Shown in pieces: positions 8,836 through 18,088 of a DNA stretch of 64,000 nucleotides. The notes beneath the pieces were generated by a model. The model was not told the origin of the DNA and made no database searches. It worked only from the letters and a program-made list of their open reading frames with translations. The stretch's first letter is position 1; every line of letters starts with the position of its first letter. The stretch comes from an uncultured Prevotellaceae bacterium (GTDB taxonomy: Bacteria > Bacteroidota > Bacteroidia > Bacteroidales > Muribaculaceae), in assembly GCA_900318345.1 (NCBI GenBank), contig ONKD01000008.1, positions 1-64,000 on the forward strand. Direction: 5' to 3'. Made by a program: the position numbers and the translations under genes.

Positions 8836-8865
8836 CAAAGGTATAACAAAAAATTCACCTGCAAA
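8836..8865 (-). promoter_or_regulatory. Promoter of the small lipoprotein gene
   Basis: Reading the minus strand: TTTG (8865-8862), 18 nt, then TACCTTTG (8843-8836), which fits the Bacteroidota -33/-7 consensus with a slightly short spacer. Confidence 0.65.
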
Positions 8866-9045
8866 CTTTTTTCGGTTTTTTTTTGAATTAATTTTCAAGC
8901 CACTTTTTTGAATTGCACCAAAAACAAAGTCATAACATGCTGATATTCAATAAATAAAATTAACAGATAACTTGTTATCGCTATCTGTTAATTCTTGTTA
9001 ATAATGCATGAATCGTTTTATGAACGAGTCATTTTTAGTGTAAAA

Positions 9046-10710
9046 TCAGTTGCTGTAGAGGTAGCGTTTGATGCTACGCTTGGGTGTTTTGTCAAACTCT
9101 GTTGCCATCAACTGGATGCGGGCGATGCGCTCATAGGGGGCTACCAACTTGTTCAACTCGGTGCGGATTTCCTCCATCAGGTCGGGTAGCTTGTCGCGTG
9201 TGACGCCCAGTTGATCCATCGCGTCATAGTCGGGATATACCAGGGCCACGAGTTTGCCCTCGCGCATGACGACAAGGCTCTCGCTCACGTAGAGCATGTT
9301 GTTCAGCTTGGCCTCGATTTCCTCAGGGTAGATGTTCTGGCCGCTGGAGCTGAGCAGCATGGTCTTTAATCGTCCCCTAATAAATAATGTGCCATCGGCG
9401 TTCAGGGTACCCATGTCGCCCGTGTGCAGCCATCCATCCTCGTGCAGGACCTTATCGGTGGCCTCGCTGTTGTGGAAGTAGCCCTGCATGACGTTCTCGC
9501 CGCGCACGCAGATTTCGCCCGGGATGTTCTCGGGGTCGTCGCTCAGGATCTTGCATTCCATGATGCCGGGCAAGATGCGGCCGGCGCTGTGGGGCACGAA
9601 CTCGCGCCACGGGGTGTGGCTCACGAGCGGCCCGCACTCGGTCATGCCATAGCCCACGGTGAATGGGAACTTGATCTTGTAGAGGAAGTCCTCGACCTCG
9701 GCGTTAAACGGAGCACCGCCCACGATTACCTCCTCAAACTCGCCACCGAAGGCCTCGATGAGCTTGTTGCGTATCTGGCTGTAGATGCGTTTGTCTAGAT
9801 AAGGCACAGCCAGCGCCCAGCGCAGGGCTCCCTTGCTGATCATGGGCACAATCATCTTGCTGTAGATCTTCTCCAGCACTAGGGGCACGGTGAACACGAC
9901 ATTGGGCTTGACCTCGGCCATGGCCTTGACCAGAATCTTGGGCGAGGGAATGCGGCCCAGCAGGGTGATGTGACCGCCCACGGCCAGCGGCGTGAGCATG
10001 TCAAAGGCGCACCCGAAGGCATGAGCCAGCGGCAGGAATGCCAAGTCACGTGAGCCCTTGAAGTGCAGGCCCGAGTTGATGCCATAGACGATGTTACCGG
10101 CCAGGTTGTTGGCGGTGAGCATCACACCCTTAGAGAAACCTGTCGTGCCTGACGTGTAGTTGATCTCGACCAGTGCATCGTTGGGGACATCGGCATAGTG
10201 GATGTCGTTGCGGTAGAATCCCTCCTTGTATCGCTCGTTGAAGGCGCTTTCCAACCCTTCCTTGGCCTTGACGATATCGTCCTCGCCTTCTTTCTGCCCC
10301 AGCAGTTTCATGTCCTCGAGTTGGAAGACGGCCCGCACGCGCGGCATCTTGTCAAACTCCAGGTTCTCCCAAATCGACTTGCTGATGAAGAGCATCGTCG
10401 CCTCGCTGTGGTTGATGATGTGCTGGGCATCGGCGGGATTGAACTCTTGCAGGATGGGCACGATGACGGCGCCATAGGTGATGGTTCCCATGAAGACGGT
10501 CACCCAGTTGGGCGTGTTCTTGCCGATGAGGGCAATGCGATCCCCTTTCTTGACTCCGCTGCCCTCAAACAGCATGTGCAACTTGGCGATATTGCGGGCG
10601 AAGTCACCATAGGTGAATTTCTCGCCGGTATTGTAGTCGGTCAATGCTGGCAGTTCCCAGTTGTCGATGAAACTGCGCTCATAAATCTTGATCAGGTTTT
10701 CCTTCATCAT
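9046..10710 (-). CDS. AMP-binding long-chain fatty acid-CoA ligase
   Basis: This 554-residue enzyme of the ANL superfamily activates a fatty acid with ATP to an acyl-adenylate and transfers it to CoA. The P-loop-like motif YTSGTTGFSKG is near residue 185. The A5-like motif VGYGMTECGPLVSHTP and the A7/A8 region GWLHTGDMGTLNADGTLFIRGR are both present. The C-terminal lysine region is represented by DKTPKRSIKRYLY. It lacks any membrane segment and is the size of bacterial FadD-type ligases. The substrate chain length cannot be read from sequence. A -7 box (TACCTTTG in reverse) lies at 10746-10753, 36 nt upstream, and no partner gene is attached. Confidence 0.92.
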   Translation of the reverse strand: MMKENLIKIYERSFIDNWELPALTDYNTGEKFTYGDFARNIAKLHMLFEGSGVKKGDRIALIGKNTPNWVTVFMGTITYGAVIVPILQEFNPADAQHIINHSEATMLFISKSIWENLEFDKMPRVRAVFQLEDMKLLGQKEGEDDIVKAKEGLESAFNERYKEGFYRNDIHYADVPNDALVEINYTSGTTGFSKGVMLTANNLAGNIVYGINSGLHFKGSRDLAFLPLAHAFGCAFDMLTPLAVGGHITLLGRIPSPKILVKAMAEVKPNVVFTVPLVLEKIYSKMIVPMISKGALRWALAVPYLDKRIYSQIRNKLIEAFGGEFEEVIVGGAPFNAEVEDFLYKIKFPFTVGYGMTECGPLVSHTPWREFVPHSAGRILPGIMECKILSDDPENIPGEICVRGENVMQGYFHNSEATDKVLHEDGWLHTGDMGTLNADGTLFIRGRLKTMLLSSSGQNIYPEEIEAKLNNMLYVSESLVVMREGKLVALVYPDYDAMDQLGVTRDKLPDLMEEIRTELNKLVAPYERIARIQLMATEFDKTPKRSIKRYLYSN

Positions 10711-10901
10711 AATGTCATGTGAGGTCTAAATGGGTTTATATTGGGCAAAGGTACAATTTTTTTCCTTAACCTCAGTATTAAAAAAGAATAATTACCCGTC
10801 AATCAATGATAGAAATCCCTCTCTTTTCCCTACAAGAGCTGTGCGATCGGGATAAGAGAGGGATGAAAATGGGATGCTTGCTGATAATAATATACTAGCT
10901 A

Positions 10902-13334
10902 TTACACCGAGTCGGGTACTGCCGAGGGCTCGTCGGGGAGTTTCTCGTCGGGGTTGAAGTCGTCGGTGAGAGGAACGAAAAGTGAATCGTCCTCAAACTC
11001 TAGCATCGTGGAGTCAAATTCCTCAATATTACCCAAGGCCGAGCAACCCGAGTAAAGTGCCGGGTCGATGGGTTCCTTGCAAGCCGCGAACCGCTTGTGA
11101 TAGCGCTGGAACTGCGGATCGCTCAAGACGAGCTGCAAGAAGCGACCACAGATGGGCAATGCCGTGCGGCTGCCCTGGCCCAACGCGCCCCAGCGGAAGT
11201 GGATTTGGCGATACTCGCCGCCAACCCACGAGCCGCACACCAGTCCTGGCGAAACGGCAACAAACCAGGCATCGGCGTGGCGGTTGCTCGTGCCGGTCTT
11301 GCCGCCCAGGTCCACGTCATAGAGCGGACGGGTGATGTAGCCGTTGAGTGCCATAGCGGTGCCTCCGGCATCGGTGCGGCACGCCATGAGCATCTGCTGC
11401 ATTAGCCAGGCCGAACGGTAGCTCATGGCCTGTTGTGTGCGATCGGGCGCACGGTAGATTTCTTTACCGTCGCGATCCACGATGCGGGTGACGATGACAG
11501 GATCGTGCATGACGCCGTCATTGACCACGGTGCAGTAGGAGTTGACCAGTTCCAGCAAGTCCACGTCGCTGGCGCCAAGCGACAGGGCCGGTTTGGCCTC
11601 CATGGGCGAGTTGATGCCCATCTTGCGGGCCAGTTGGGCAATCTCGCTGAATCCCACCTCGTTGGCCACGCGCACGGTGACGCTGTTGATGCTTTGGGCA
11701 AAGGCCGCTCGCAGCGTCATGTCGGCTCCGGTGAACGTGCCGTTGGCGTTAGTGGGCCGCCAGTGCTCCATCTCCTGCTTTTCCTCATTATATACAAGGG
11801 TGTCAATGTACTCGTCGGGGCGGCGGTCACAGGGAACGAGACCAAGCTCCATGGCCATGGCATAGACAAACAGCTTGAACGTCGAGCCCGGCTGATGCTT
11901 GGCGCGCACCTTGTCATACTTCCACGTGTCAAAGTCCACATCACCCACCCAGGCCTTGACGTGGCCGTTGCCCGGCTCCATGGCGATGAAGCCGCAGTGC
12001 ATGAAGTGTAGCATGTAGCGCACCGAGTCCATCGAACTCATCTCCATGTAGAGCGAGTCGTTCTCATAGTCGAACAGGTGTACCATGTGGGGCTGGTTCA
12101 TGTAGTAGTTTACCGAGTCCAGGTCATTGGGGAAGCGTGCCAACAGCTCATGGTAGATGGGCGTGTTGCGGGCTTTGTCCTCGACAAAGTTGGCGATGGG
12201 CTGATTGTTCTCGTCAAGCCAGCAGTCCTGAGTGCCCCAGTGGCGGCGGAAGTTCTCCTGCACGAGGCGCATCTTCTCGCTCACGGCCTGCTCGGCATAT
12301 TCCTGCATCTTGGAGTCGAGTGTGGTGTAGATCTTGAGGCCGTCGCGCTCCAGGTCCAGTTTCAGGTCATGGGCCTTGGCGATGTCCTCGATCTCGCGGG
12401 CCACCGCCTCGCGGAAGTAGGGAGCAACGCCGTCATAGTTGGTGTCAAGCGTGTATTTCAGGTCGATGGGCAATGCTGACACCGAGTCATATTGCTCCTT
12501 GGTGAGGTCGTTGCGCTCGACCATGTTCATGAGCACCACGTTGCGGCGGCGCAGGCTGTTCTTGGGGTTAATGCGCGGATTGTAGGTGCTCGTCGCCTTG
12601 AGCAGTCCCACGAGCACGGCGCTCTCCTCCAACTTGAGCTTGAGCGGTGTGGTCTTGAAGTAGGTGTTGGCCGCAGTTTTGATGCCATAGGCGTTGCTGC
12701 CAAAGTCGACCGTGTTGGCATACATCTCGAGGATTTCCTCCTTGTTGTAGAACATCTCCAGCTTGGTGGCAATGATCCATTCCTTGCTCTTCATGATGAG
12801 CATCTTCACGCCGGGGATATAGCCCAACAGGCCCGTGGAGTAGTCGCTGCGCGTGCGGAACATGTTCTTCACCAGCTGCTGCGTGATGGTGCTTGCGCCA
12901 CGGGGGCGGCCATGCAGCACCATGTCCTTGAAGGCGGCGCCCAGGCCGCTGAAGTCGATGCCGTGATGGCTGTAGAAACGCTCGTCCTCGGTGTCGATGA
13001 GCACCTTAAAGAACTGGGGATTGATGGAATCATAGGGCACCGGCGTTCGGTTCTCGTCATAGTACTTGCCGATGGTCTGCCCGTCGGCGCTGTACAGGTA
13101 GCTCGCCTCGGGGTTGCGCGGGTGCATGATGCTGTCGGTGCTGGGTGACTTGCCAAACAGCCACAGCAGGTTCACGTCAACCGCGATGAGGTATAGCAGG
13201 AACAGGACAATGAAGGTCGCCAGGGCGGCAAGTGTCTTGGCCCACCAGGGACGGCCGCGATAGAGCCCTTTGTACCACACCTTGAAGCGGTGCCAGTTGC
13301 GAGTGATGATATTACCTTTTTTCTTGTCGTTCAT
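10902..13334 (-). CDS. Bifunctional penicillin-binding protein 1A
   Basis: This 810-residue class A PBP polymerises lipid II glycan and cross-links peptides in the periplasm. A basic cytoplasmic start is followed by one membrane anchor at about residues 35-56. The GT51 transglycosylase domain shows the catalytic glutamate motif EDERFYSHHG around 117-126 and GRPRGASTITQQLVKNMF. The transpeptidase domain carries SxxK as GSTFK near 483, SxN as SIN, and KTG as GGKTGTS near 677. The C-terminal tail is acidic and Pro-rich. It lies 51 bp after the glycosyltransferase gene and probably shares its transcript. Confidence 0.96.
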   Translation of the reverse strand: MNDKKKGNIITRNWHRFKVWYKGLYRGRPWWAKTLAALATFIVLFLLYLIAVDVNLLWLFGKSPSTDSIMHPRNPEASYLYSADGQTIGKYYDENRTPVPYDSINPQFFKVLIDTEDERFYSHHGIDFSGLGAAFKDMVLHGRPRGASTITQQLVKNMFRTRSDYSTGLLGYIPGVKMLIMKSKEWIIATKLEMFYNKEEILEMYANTVDFGSNAYGIKTAANTYFKTTPLKLKLEESAVLVGLLKATSTYNPRINPKNSLRRRNVVLMNMVERNDLTKEQYDSVSALPIDLKYTLDTNYDGVAPYFREAVAREIEDIAKAHDLKLDLERDGLKIYTTLDSKMQEYAEQAVSEKMRLVQENFRRHWGTQDCWLDENNQPIANFVEDKARNTPIYHELLARFPNDLDSVNYYMNQPHMVHLFDYENDSLYMEMSSMDSVRYMLHFMHCGFIAMEPGNGHVKAWVGDVDFDTWKYDKVRAKHQPGSTFKLFVYAMAMELGLVPCDRRPDEYIDTLVYNEEKQEMEHWRPTNANGTFTGADMTLRAAFAQSINSVTVRVANEVGFSEIAQLARKMGINSPMEAKPALSLGASDVDLLELVNSYCTVVNDGVMHDPVIVTRIVDRDGKEIYRAPDRTQQAMSYRSAWLMQQMLMACRTDAGGTAMALNGYITRPLYDVDLGGKTGTSNRHADAWFVAVSPGLVCGSWVGGEYRQIHFRWGALGQGSRTALPICGRFLQLVLSDPQFQRYHKRFAACKEPIDPALYSGCSALGNIEEFDSTMLEFEDDSLFVPLTDDFNPDEKLPDEPSAVPDSV

Positions 13335-13385
13335 GTATCGTCGTGATGAGAGGTTAATGTCGTTGATGTGTCGGTGACGGGCGCT

Positions 13386-14141
13386 TTACTGCTTGTTGGC
13401 GCTGTGGCCCAAGCGTCGGCGCAGGTAGCGCGGGATGAATGCCAAGTGGCGCAGGGTGGCCTGGGCGGTGCCGTAGTGGCGGCACATGATGCGGTAGCGC
13501 TCCAGCAGCGAGGCGCGATGGTGGCGCGTCGTCATGCCGTCGGCCAGATAACTGATGATGGGCACCTTGCCTGCATAGGCATTGGCGGGAGATTTCTTGA
13601 GCACCTTGATGCACCAGTCATAGTCGGCGCTCAACTTGTACTGCAGGTCATACTCGGGTACCAGGTCGCGACGCGCTGCAAATGCCTGGTGACACACGAC
13701 CATGCCGTTCAGGAAACTGTTAGCCGTCAATTTCTTGGGGGCGGTGAGGTGGCGCTTGCCCACGACTTGTCCATCGGCATCGACCAGCTGTGTCTGGCCG
13801 TAGATGACACCAGGACTGTCGGCGGTGAGCAAGGCGAGCCGTGCCAGCACGGTATCGTCGGCAAACCTGTCGCCGGCATTCAGGAAAATCAGGTAACGTC
13901 CGCGAGCCTGGGCGATACCCTTGTTCATCGCGTCATACAGTCCGTTGTCTGGCTCGCTGAAGATGCGCAGGTTGGCAATGGACGCCTGTCTCACGATCGC
14001 AAGCGTGTCGTCGGTCGACGCGCCATCGATGATGAGTACCTCATAGTCACTGCTCGTTTGACGCTGTACGCTCAGCATTGTGGGAGCGATTACGCCAGCC
14101 GCATTCCACGTGACGGTGATGATAGAAAACAGCGGATCCAT
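13386..14141 (-). CDS. Family 2 glycosyltransferase
   Basis: A 251-residue GT-A enzyme that transfers a sugar from a nucleotide donor. The start MDPLFSIITVTWNAAGVI gives the first beta strand of GT2. The nucleotide-binding IDGASTDDT follows, then the DNGLYDAMNKGI stretch and a DxD-like region (LIFLNAGDRF). Near residues 180-190 the SADYDWCIKVL motif resembles the acceptor/catalytic aspartate region. The C-terminus is basic, which may hold it at the membrane. It is the first gene of a unit with PBP1A; the sugar acceptor, whether capsule, O-antigen or glycoprotein, cannot be told. A -7 box, TAATTTTG in reverse, lies at 14167-14174. Confidence 0.9.
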   Translation of the reverse strand: MDPLFSIITVTWNAAGVIAPTMLSVQRQTSSDYEVLIIDGASTDDTLAIVRQASIANLRIFSEPDNGLYDAMNKGIAQARGRYLIFLNAGDRFADDTVLARLALLTADSPGVIYGQTQLVDADGQVVGKRHLTAPKKLTANSFLNGMVVCHQAFAARRDLVPEYDLQYKLSADYDWCIKVLKKSPANAYAGKVPIISYLADGMTTRHHRASLLERYRIMCRHYGTAQATLRHLAFIPRYLRRRLGHSANKQ

Positions 14142-14245
14142 GCCTATTAATGGTTATTACTGGACGCAAAATTATAGATTTCTGCTTAATTTCACAATCA
14201 AATGACCATTTTTTGCGTTAAATATCAAAAATAATAATTGTAGCA

Positions 14246-14737
14246 ATGACAAAGAACAGGATATTTTGCATGTTTTTGACCCTGCTGACCCTGGTATTAG
14301 GCAGCGGTTGTGACAAGATTGACAACAAGGTGGTGCCTAGTTTCGTCGTGCACGTCGATTTGGGAAGCATCGCCCTGTGGAATACCTATGGCGTGGCGGG
14401 AATGGGCGACTACCGCATCTTCAGCCGTGAGAAGCAACTGCCCTCCAATTTCCCCTACAACGTGAACACCTACACGGGATATGGCGGCGTGTTGCTCATG
14501 ATGGGCCTTGAGATGCCCATGGCCTATGACCTCTCGTGCCCCGTGGAGATGAGTCGCGATGTCATACTCACGATTAATCCCGACAATTATGATGCGGTGT
14601 GCCCACGTTGCGGTTCCCGCTTTAACCCCTTGACGGGTGCTGGTGGCCCCCTGAGCGGTGTCGCCATCAACAACAAGGTGGGGATGAGGCAGTATCGTGT
14701 CATCCCCAGCAATGGCGGCTACATCATCGCCAACTGA
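14246..14737 (+). CDS. Rieske-like-fold lipoprotein without histidine ligands
   Basis: A 163-residue lipoprotein; the signal MTKNRIFCMFLTLLTLVLGSGC places the lipid anchor at Cys22. The C-terminal half reads AYDLSCPVE ... VCPRCGSRFN ... GGPLSGVAI ... YRVI, which resembles the cluster-binding loops of Rieske proteins (CxH ... CxxH). Here, however, the positions of both histidines are filled by other residues, leaving one Cys in CP and a CxxC. It may bind another metal or none. Similar small lipoproteins are found across Bacteroidales and have no proven role. It stands alone, divergent from the glycosyltransferase gene and with a terminator downstream. Confidence 0.7.
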   Translation: MTKNRIFCMFLTLLTLVLGSGCDKIDNKVVPSFVVHVDLGSIALWNTYGVAGMGDYRIFSREKQLPSNFPYNVNTYTGYGGVLLMMGLEMPMAYDLSCPVEMSRDVILTINPDNYDAVCPRCGSRFNPLTGAGGPLSGVAINNKVGMRQYRVIPSNGGYIIAN

Positions 14738-14818
14738 CCTGATCGACCTGAAAATGTTCCACGAGCCACGGTGTTGCCGAGGGCTTGATGGGGCCTGAAG
14801 TGCGGTTTTTTATAAAAA

Positions 14819-14859
14819 CGTCCCGCTGCGTTGCATTTTGCAAGGTGGCGGGGCTTTTT
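14819..14859 (+). terminator. Terminator-like hairpin
   Basis: Nested stem with outer arms TCCCGC and GCGGGG and inner arms TTGCA/TGCAA, followed by CTTTTTG. It is 80 bp after the Rieske-like lipoprotein gene. Confidence 0.7.
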
Positions 14860-15069
14860 GGATGTGTTGAAGTGTGCTTTTTGTGGCAAAAATCTAAAAA
14901 ATAAATCTTATAGGATGCCATTTAATGTTAAAAAGTGTAAACTATTTCATTTTTATTTTCCAATATTTAAACATTCGAGCATGCCGCGAGCCCCTATAAA
15001 GAGAGGGTTTTTGTGGAACAATTTGTTAAAATCGGCGATTTTGCTAAATGTTTACAAGTGTTTAAATAG

Positions 15070-15101
15070 TTTGGTCGGGTTGGCGGCTTGGAGTACCTTT
15101 G
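15070..15101 (+). promoter_or_regulatory. Promoter of the NlpC/P60 gene
   Basis: TTTG at 15070-15073 and TACCTTTG at 15094-15101 with 20 nt between them, an exact match to the Bacteroidota promoter pattern. The start codon is 99 nt downstream, leaving a leader of about 90 nt. Confidence 0.8.
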
Positions 15102-15200
15102 CACGTGCAAACCAGGGCGTACGGCATTGTCATCGTTCATGATGCCCTTAACGAAAAGGCCGCCGATGTGCGGATTTTCCAGTCCACAAAATTATTAATT

Positions 15201-15734
15201 ATGAGTTTTATTAAAGGCAAAATAAGTTTATCAACATTATTCGTTCTTTTAGCAATCACCATCACTGGATTCACTGCACAATCACAGCAGTTGTCTAATC
15301 GCCGTCAAGGCACTGTTCTCGAACAGTTAGAGCAAAACAGCCGCAATAACATCGTTGACCAGGTTATCAATTACGCTTACCGTTTCCGCGGTACGCCCTA
15401 TCGTTATGGTGCCATGTCGCCCCGAGGTTTTGACTGCTCGGGCTTCACCAGCTATGTCTTCAAGCGCTTTGGCATCGAGCTCGATCGCTCGTCACGCGGC
15501 CAGATTTTTGACGGCGTGCGCGTCAAGCAGAAAGACCTGCAGCCTGGTGACCTCGTCTTCTTCCAGGGCCGTTCGGGCCGTGGTGGAGTAGGGCACGTGG
15601 GCATTGTCACCAAGGTCAATGACGACAACACCTTCCACTTCATCCACTCGGCTTGCAGCAGCGGTGTGACCGAGAGCAAGAACACTGAGTCCTATTACAG
15701 CCGTCGCTACGTTGGCGCCTGCCGCGTGTTGTAA
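15201..15734 (+). CDS. NlpC/P60 peptidoglycan endopeptidase
   Basis: This 177-residue exported enzyme cleaves peptide stems in peptidoglycan. I take the ATG giving MSFIKGKISLSTLFVLL, a signal peptide ending near TAQSQ at residue 28; the frame is open 34 codons further up but that part is leader sequence. The domain fills residues 50-177. The catalytic cysteine is Cys79 in FDCSGF, the base His132 in GHVGIV, and the third polar residue probably His149 in FIHSA. There are no SH3 or LysM modules, so it is a minimal single-domain hydrolase. It stands in its own unit between a promoter at 15070 and a terminator at 15762. Confidence 0.93.
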   Translation: MSFIKGKISLSTLFVLLAITITGFTAQSQQLSNRRQGTVLEQLEQNSRNNIVDQVINYAYRFRGTPYRYGAMSPRGFDCSGFTSYVFKRFGIELDRSSRGQIFDGVRVKQKDLQPGDLVFFQGRSGRGGVGHVGIVTKVNDDNTFHFIHSACSSGVTESKNTESYYSRRYVGACRVL

Positions 15735-15761
15735 AGGAATTTACCAAATTAAAAATAACAA

Positions 15762-15800
15762 AACACAACGTGCGTCCCATCGCGGGGCGCACGTTGTGTT
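15762..15800 (+). terminator. Terminator of the NlpC/P60 gene
   Basis: A 13-bp perfect stem (AACACAACGTGCG at 15762-15774 with its complement at 15788-15800) and a 13-nt loop, followed by TTCAC. It stands 27 bp after the stop. Confidence 0.85.
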
Positions 15801-15846
15801 TCACTCCCCCTCATAGCATCTTGCGCATTGGGCTTGAAAACACGGC

Positions 15847-15891
15847 AATTCATTCAACCAATTGATAAAGTGTAAAAAAATTAGACACTTT
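15847..15891 (+). promoter_or_regulatory. 45-bp upstream element, copy 1
   Basis: Together with the segment at 24902-24946 this forms a pair of 45-bp sequences identical at 44 positions. It contains the inverted repeat AAAGTGT (15867-15873) ... ACACTTT (15885-15891) around an A-rich centre, and a CAATTG palindrome. It ends 42 nt before the -33 box of the first BspA-dockerin unit. Copy 2 has exactly the same distance although the DNA in between differs. That spacing is what a transcription factor site would show; the factor is unknown. Confidence 0.65.
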
Positions 15892-15933
15892 AGCCAAAAA
15901 AATGAGAGATTCCCACATTATTTCTTATAACTA

Positions 15934-15965
15934 TTTGCAAAAGTGATAAAAGTCAAGTAATTTCG
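15934..15965 (+). promoter_or_regulatory. Promoter of the first BspA-dockerin unit
   Basis: TTTG at 15934-15937, 20 nt, then TAATTTCG at 15958-15965, one base off the TAnnTTTG consensus. It lies 40 nt before the start codon of the LRR protein gene. Confidence 0.65.
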
Positions 15966-16004
15966 CAAAAACATTTATTATTAACCTCTTAATCCCCCAC
16001 GACA

Positions 16005-18065
16005 ATGAAAAAGAAATTACTATTAGTCTTGATGTTGTTGGTTGCAGCCGCTGCGACCATGAAGGCTTATGACTTTGAGGTAGACGGGATCTACTATAAC
16101 ATTAATGGTACCGAAGTCACGGTGACGTTCAAAGGTCGATATTACTATTCCGAACAAACTTATAGCGGTGACGTGATAATCCCATCTACAGTCTCTTATA
16201 ATGGAACGACTTACTCGGTTACCTCCATTGGTGATTATGCGTTCCAGGGGGACAACGGTTTGAACAGCATCGTCATCCCAAGTTCCATTACGTCAATTGG
16301 AGAATCTGCATTCACAAGCATCAATGGTTTGGGCAGCATCACAGTAGCAAGTGACAATCCGGTCTATGATTCACGAGATAATTGTAATGCCATCATCGAG
16401 ACGGCGACAAATACACTGATTTATGGTTGCAGGAACACAACCTTTCCAAACTCTGTCACCTCAATCGGAGGCGCTGCGTTCTATGGAAACACTAACTTGT
16501 TCCGTGTCACTATCCCCAATACAATTACAAGCATAGGCGAAGCTGCGTTTTCTGGTTGCGACCGCCTAACTAGCATCACAGTAGCAAGTGATAATCCGAT
16601 CTATGATTCACGAGATAACTGTAATGCCATCATTGAGACACTAACGAACACTCTAATTTCTGGCTGTAATAACACCACCATTCCAAGCTCCGTTACCTCC
16701 ATCGGGAACGCTGCATTTTTAGGCAATAGAAACATGTACAGCATCACTATCCCTAATACCATTACTTCCATAGGCAACAGAGCGTTCTCAGGATGCAGCA
16801 ACCTGTCAAGGATCACAATCTCTGAGTCTGTCACTGCCATCGGTAGCCAAGCATTTTCTAACTGCTACAAACTGACGAGTATTGACATTCCCAACTCTGT
16901 CAATACCATTGGCGACCAAGCATTTTCTTACTGCACTGGCCTAACCAGCATTACTATTCCCAATTCCGTTACAACCATCAGTGACAGGTTGTTTTATAGT
17001 TGCTCCGGCTTGACCGGAATCATTATTCCCAACACCGTCACTTCCATCGGTGACTTTGCATTTGATGGTTGCAGTGGCCTGACGAGCATTGATATTCCCA
17101 ACTCGGTCAATGCCATCGGCATCCAAGCATTCTCTGACTGCACCGGTCTGACGAGCATTACTATACCCAGCTCCGTTGATACTATTGGCGATTATGCGTT
17201 CTATCAATGCCGCAACCTGACCAACGTAGACATTCCTAACTCCGATATTCCCAACTCTGTTACTTCCATCGGCAACTGGGCCTTTTATGCCTGTTGGAAA
17301 CTGAAAAGCGTTACCATAGGCAACTCTGTTACTTCTATTGGCGATTATGCATTCTATTTCTGCACTAGCATGACCAGACTGACAATCGGCGAATCCGTCA
17401 CCACCATCGGCAATTATGCATTTGATGGTTGCAGTAATCTGACCAACATTGATATCCCCAATTCAGTCACTACCATCGGTGAGTATGCGTTTGCTGGCTG
17501 CTGGGGGTTGACCAGCCTAACTATTGGTGAATCTGTCACCGCCATCGGCAATTGTGCTTTTGAAGGTTGCAGCAAACTAACCAGCATCGATATCCCTGAT
17601 TCCGTCACTACCATCGGTGACAATGCTTTCTGGGGCTGCACCAGTCTGACTAGTATTGACATTCCCAACTCCGTCATGAACATTGGTATAGAGGCATTCG
17701 GAAAATGTACGGGACTGTCGAGCGTGATATGCCAAGCGTTGGTTCCCCCTGTTGTTACTTATTTTTTCTCAGATAGTGAAATAGGTCTTTATGAACAAAC
17801 AAAACTGTTTGTGACAGCTGAGTCTCTTGAGGCTTACCGAGCTCATGAGGAGTGGGGCAAGTTTACACATATCGTTCCGTTCTTGGGTGCTGGCCCTGGT
17901 GACATCAACGGTGACGGCAACATTGCAGTCAGCGACGTGACCAACCTGATTGACCAGTTGCTAAGCGGTGAAGAATTGCCCGCCTATGCTGACGTGAACG
18001 GCGATGGCGTGGTAACCATCAAGGACGTGACCGACCTCATCGACATGCTCCTCGGCGGCAATTGA
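16005..18065 (+). CDS. BspA-type LRR surface protein with C-terminal dockerin (1 of 8)
   Basis: A 686-residue secreted protein. The signal peptide MKKKLLLVLMLLVAAAATMKA is followed by a short strand-rich cap (YDFEVDGIYYNINGTEVTV). Then come about 22 repeats of the LRR_5/BspA kind, about 23 residues each, with core words such as LTSITIPNSVTSIGDYAF. Two units contain the variant DSRDNCNAIIET. Residues about 577-630 form a linker ending HEEWGKFTHIVPF. Residues 632-686 are a type I dockerin with two calcium loops, DINGDGNIAVSD and DVNGDGVVTIKD. LRR_5 proteins such as BspA bind host proteins and other bacteria. No transmembrane anchor, lipobox or T9SS tail is seen. First gene of a five-gene run; the next start is 23 bp away. 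Confidence 0.92.
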   Translation: MKKKLLLVLMLLVAAAATMKAYDFEVDGIYYNINGTEVTVTFKGRYYYSEQTYSGDVIIPSTVSYNGTTYSVTSIGDYAFQGDNGLNSIVIPSSITSIGESAFTSINGLGSITVASDNPVYDSRDNCNAIIETATNTLIYGCRNTTFPNSVTSIGGAAFYGNTNLFRVTIPNTITSIGEAAFSGCDRLTSITVASDNPIYDSRDNCNAIIETLTNTLISGCNNTTIPSSVTSIGNAAFLGNRNMYSITIPNTITSIGNRAFSGCSNLSRITISESVTAIGSQAFSNCYKLTSIDIPNSVNTIGDQAFSYCTGLTSITIPNSVTTISDRLFYSCSGLTGIIIPNTVTSIGDFAFDGCSGLTSIDIPNSVNAIGIQAFSDCTGLTSITIPSSVDTIGDYAFYQCRNLTNVDIPNSDIPNSVTSIGNWAFYACWKLKSVTIGNSVTSIGDYAFYFCTSMTRLTIGESVTTIGNYAFDGCSNLTNIDIPNSVTTIGEYAFAGCWGLTSLTIGESVTAIGNCAFEGCSKLTSIDIPDSVTTIGDNAFWGCTSLTSIDIPNSVMNIGIEAFGKCTGLSSVICQALVPPVVTYFFSDSEIGLYEQTKLFVTAESLEAYRAHEEWGKFTHIVPFLGAGPGDINGDGNIAVSDVTNLIDQLLSGEELPAYADVNGDGVVTIKDVTDLIDMLLGGN

Positions 18066-18088
18066 TTTAAAGATTAAAATAGCAAACA

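Noticed and set aside
17871-18065. T9SS C-terminal sorting domain at the ends of the LRR proteins
   Set aside because: The last 55 residues are a clear two-loop dockerin ending directly after the second helix; the strand-rich T9SS signature with a terminal basic motif is not present.
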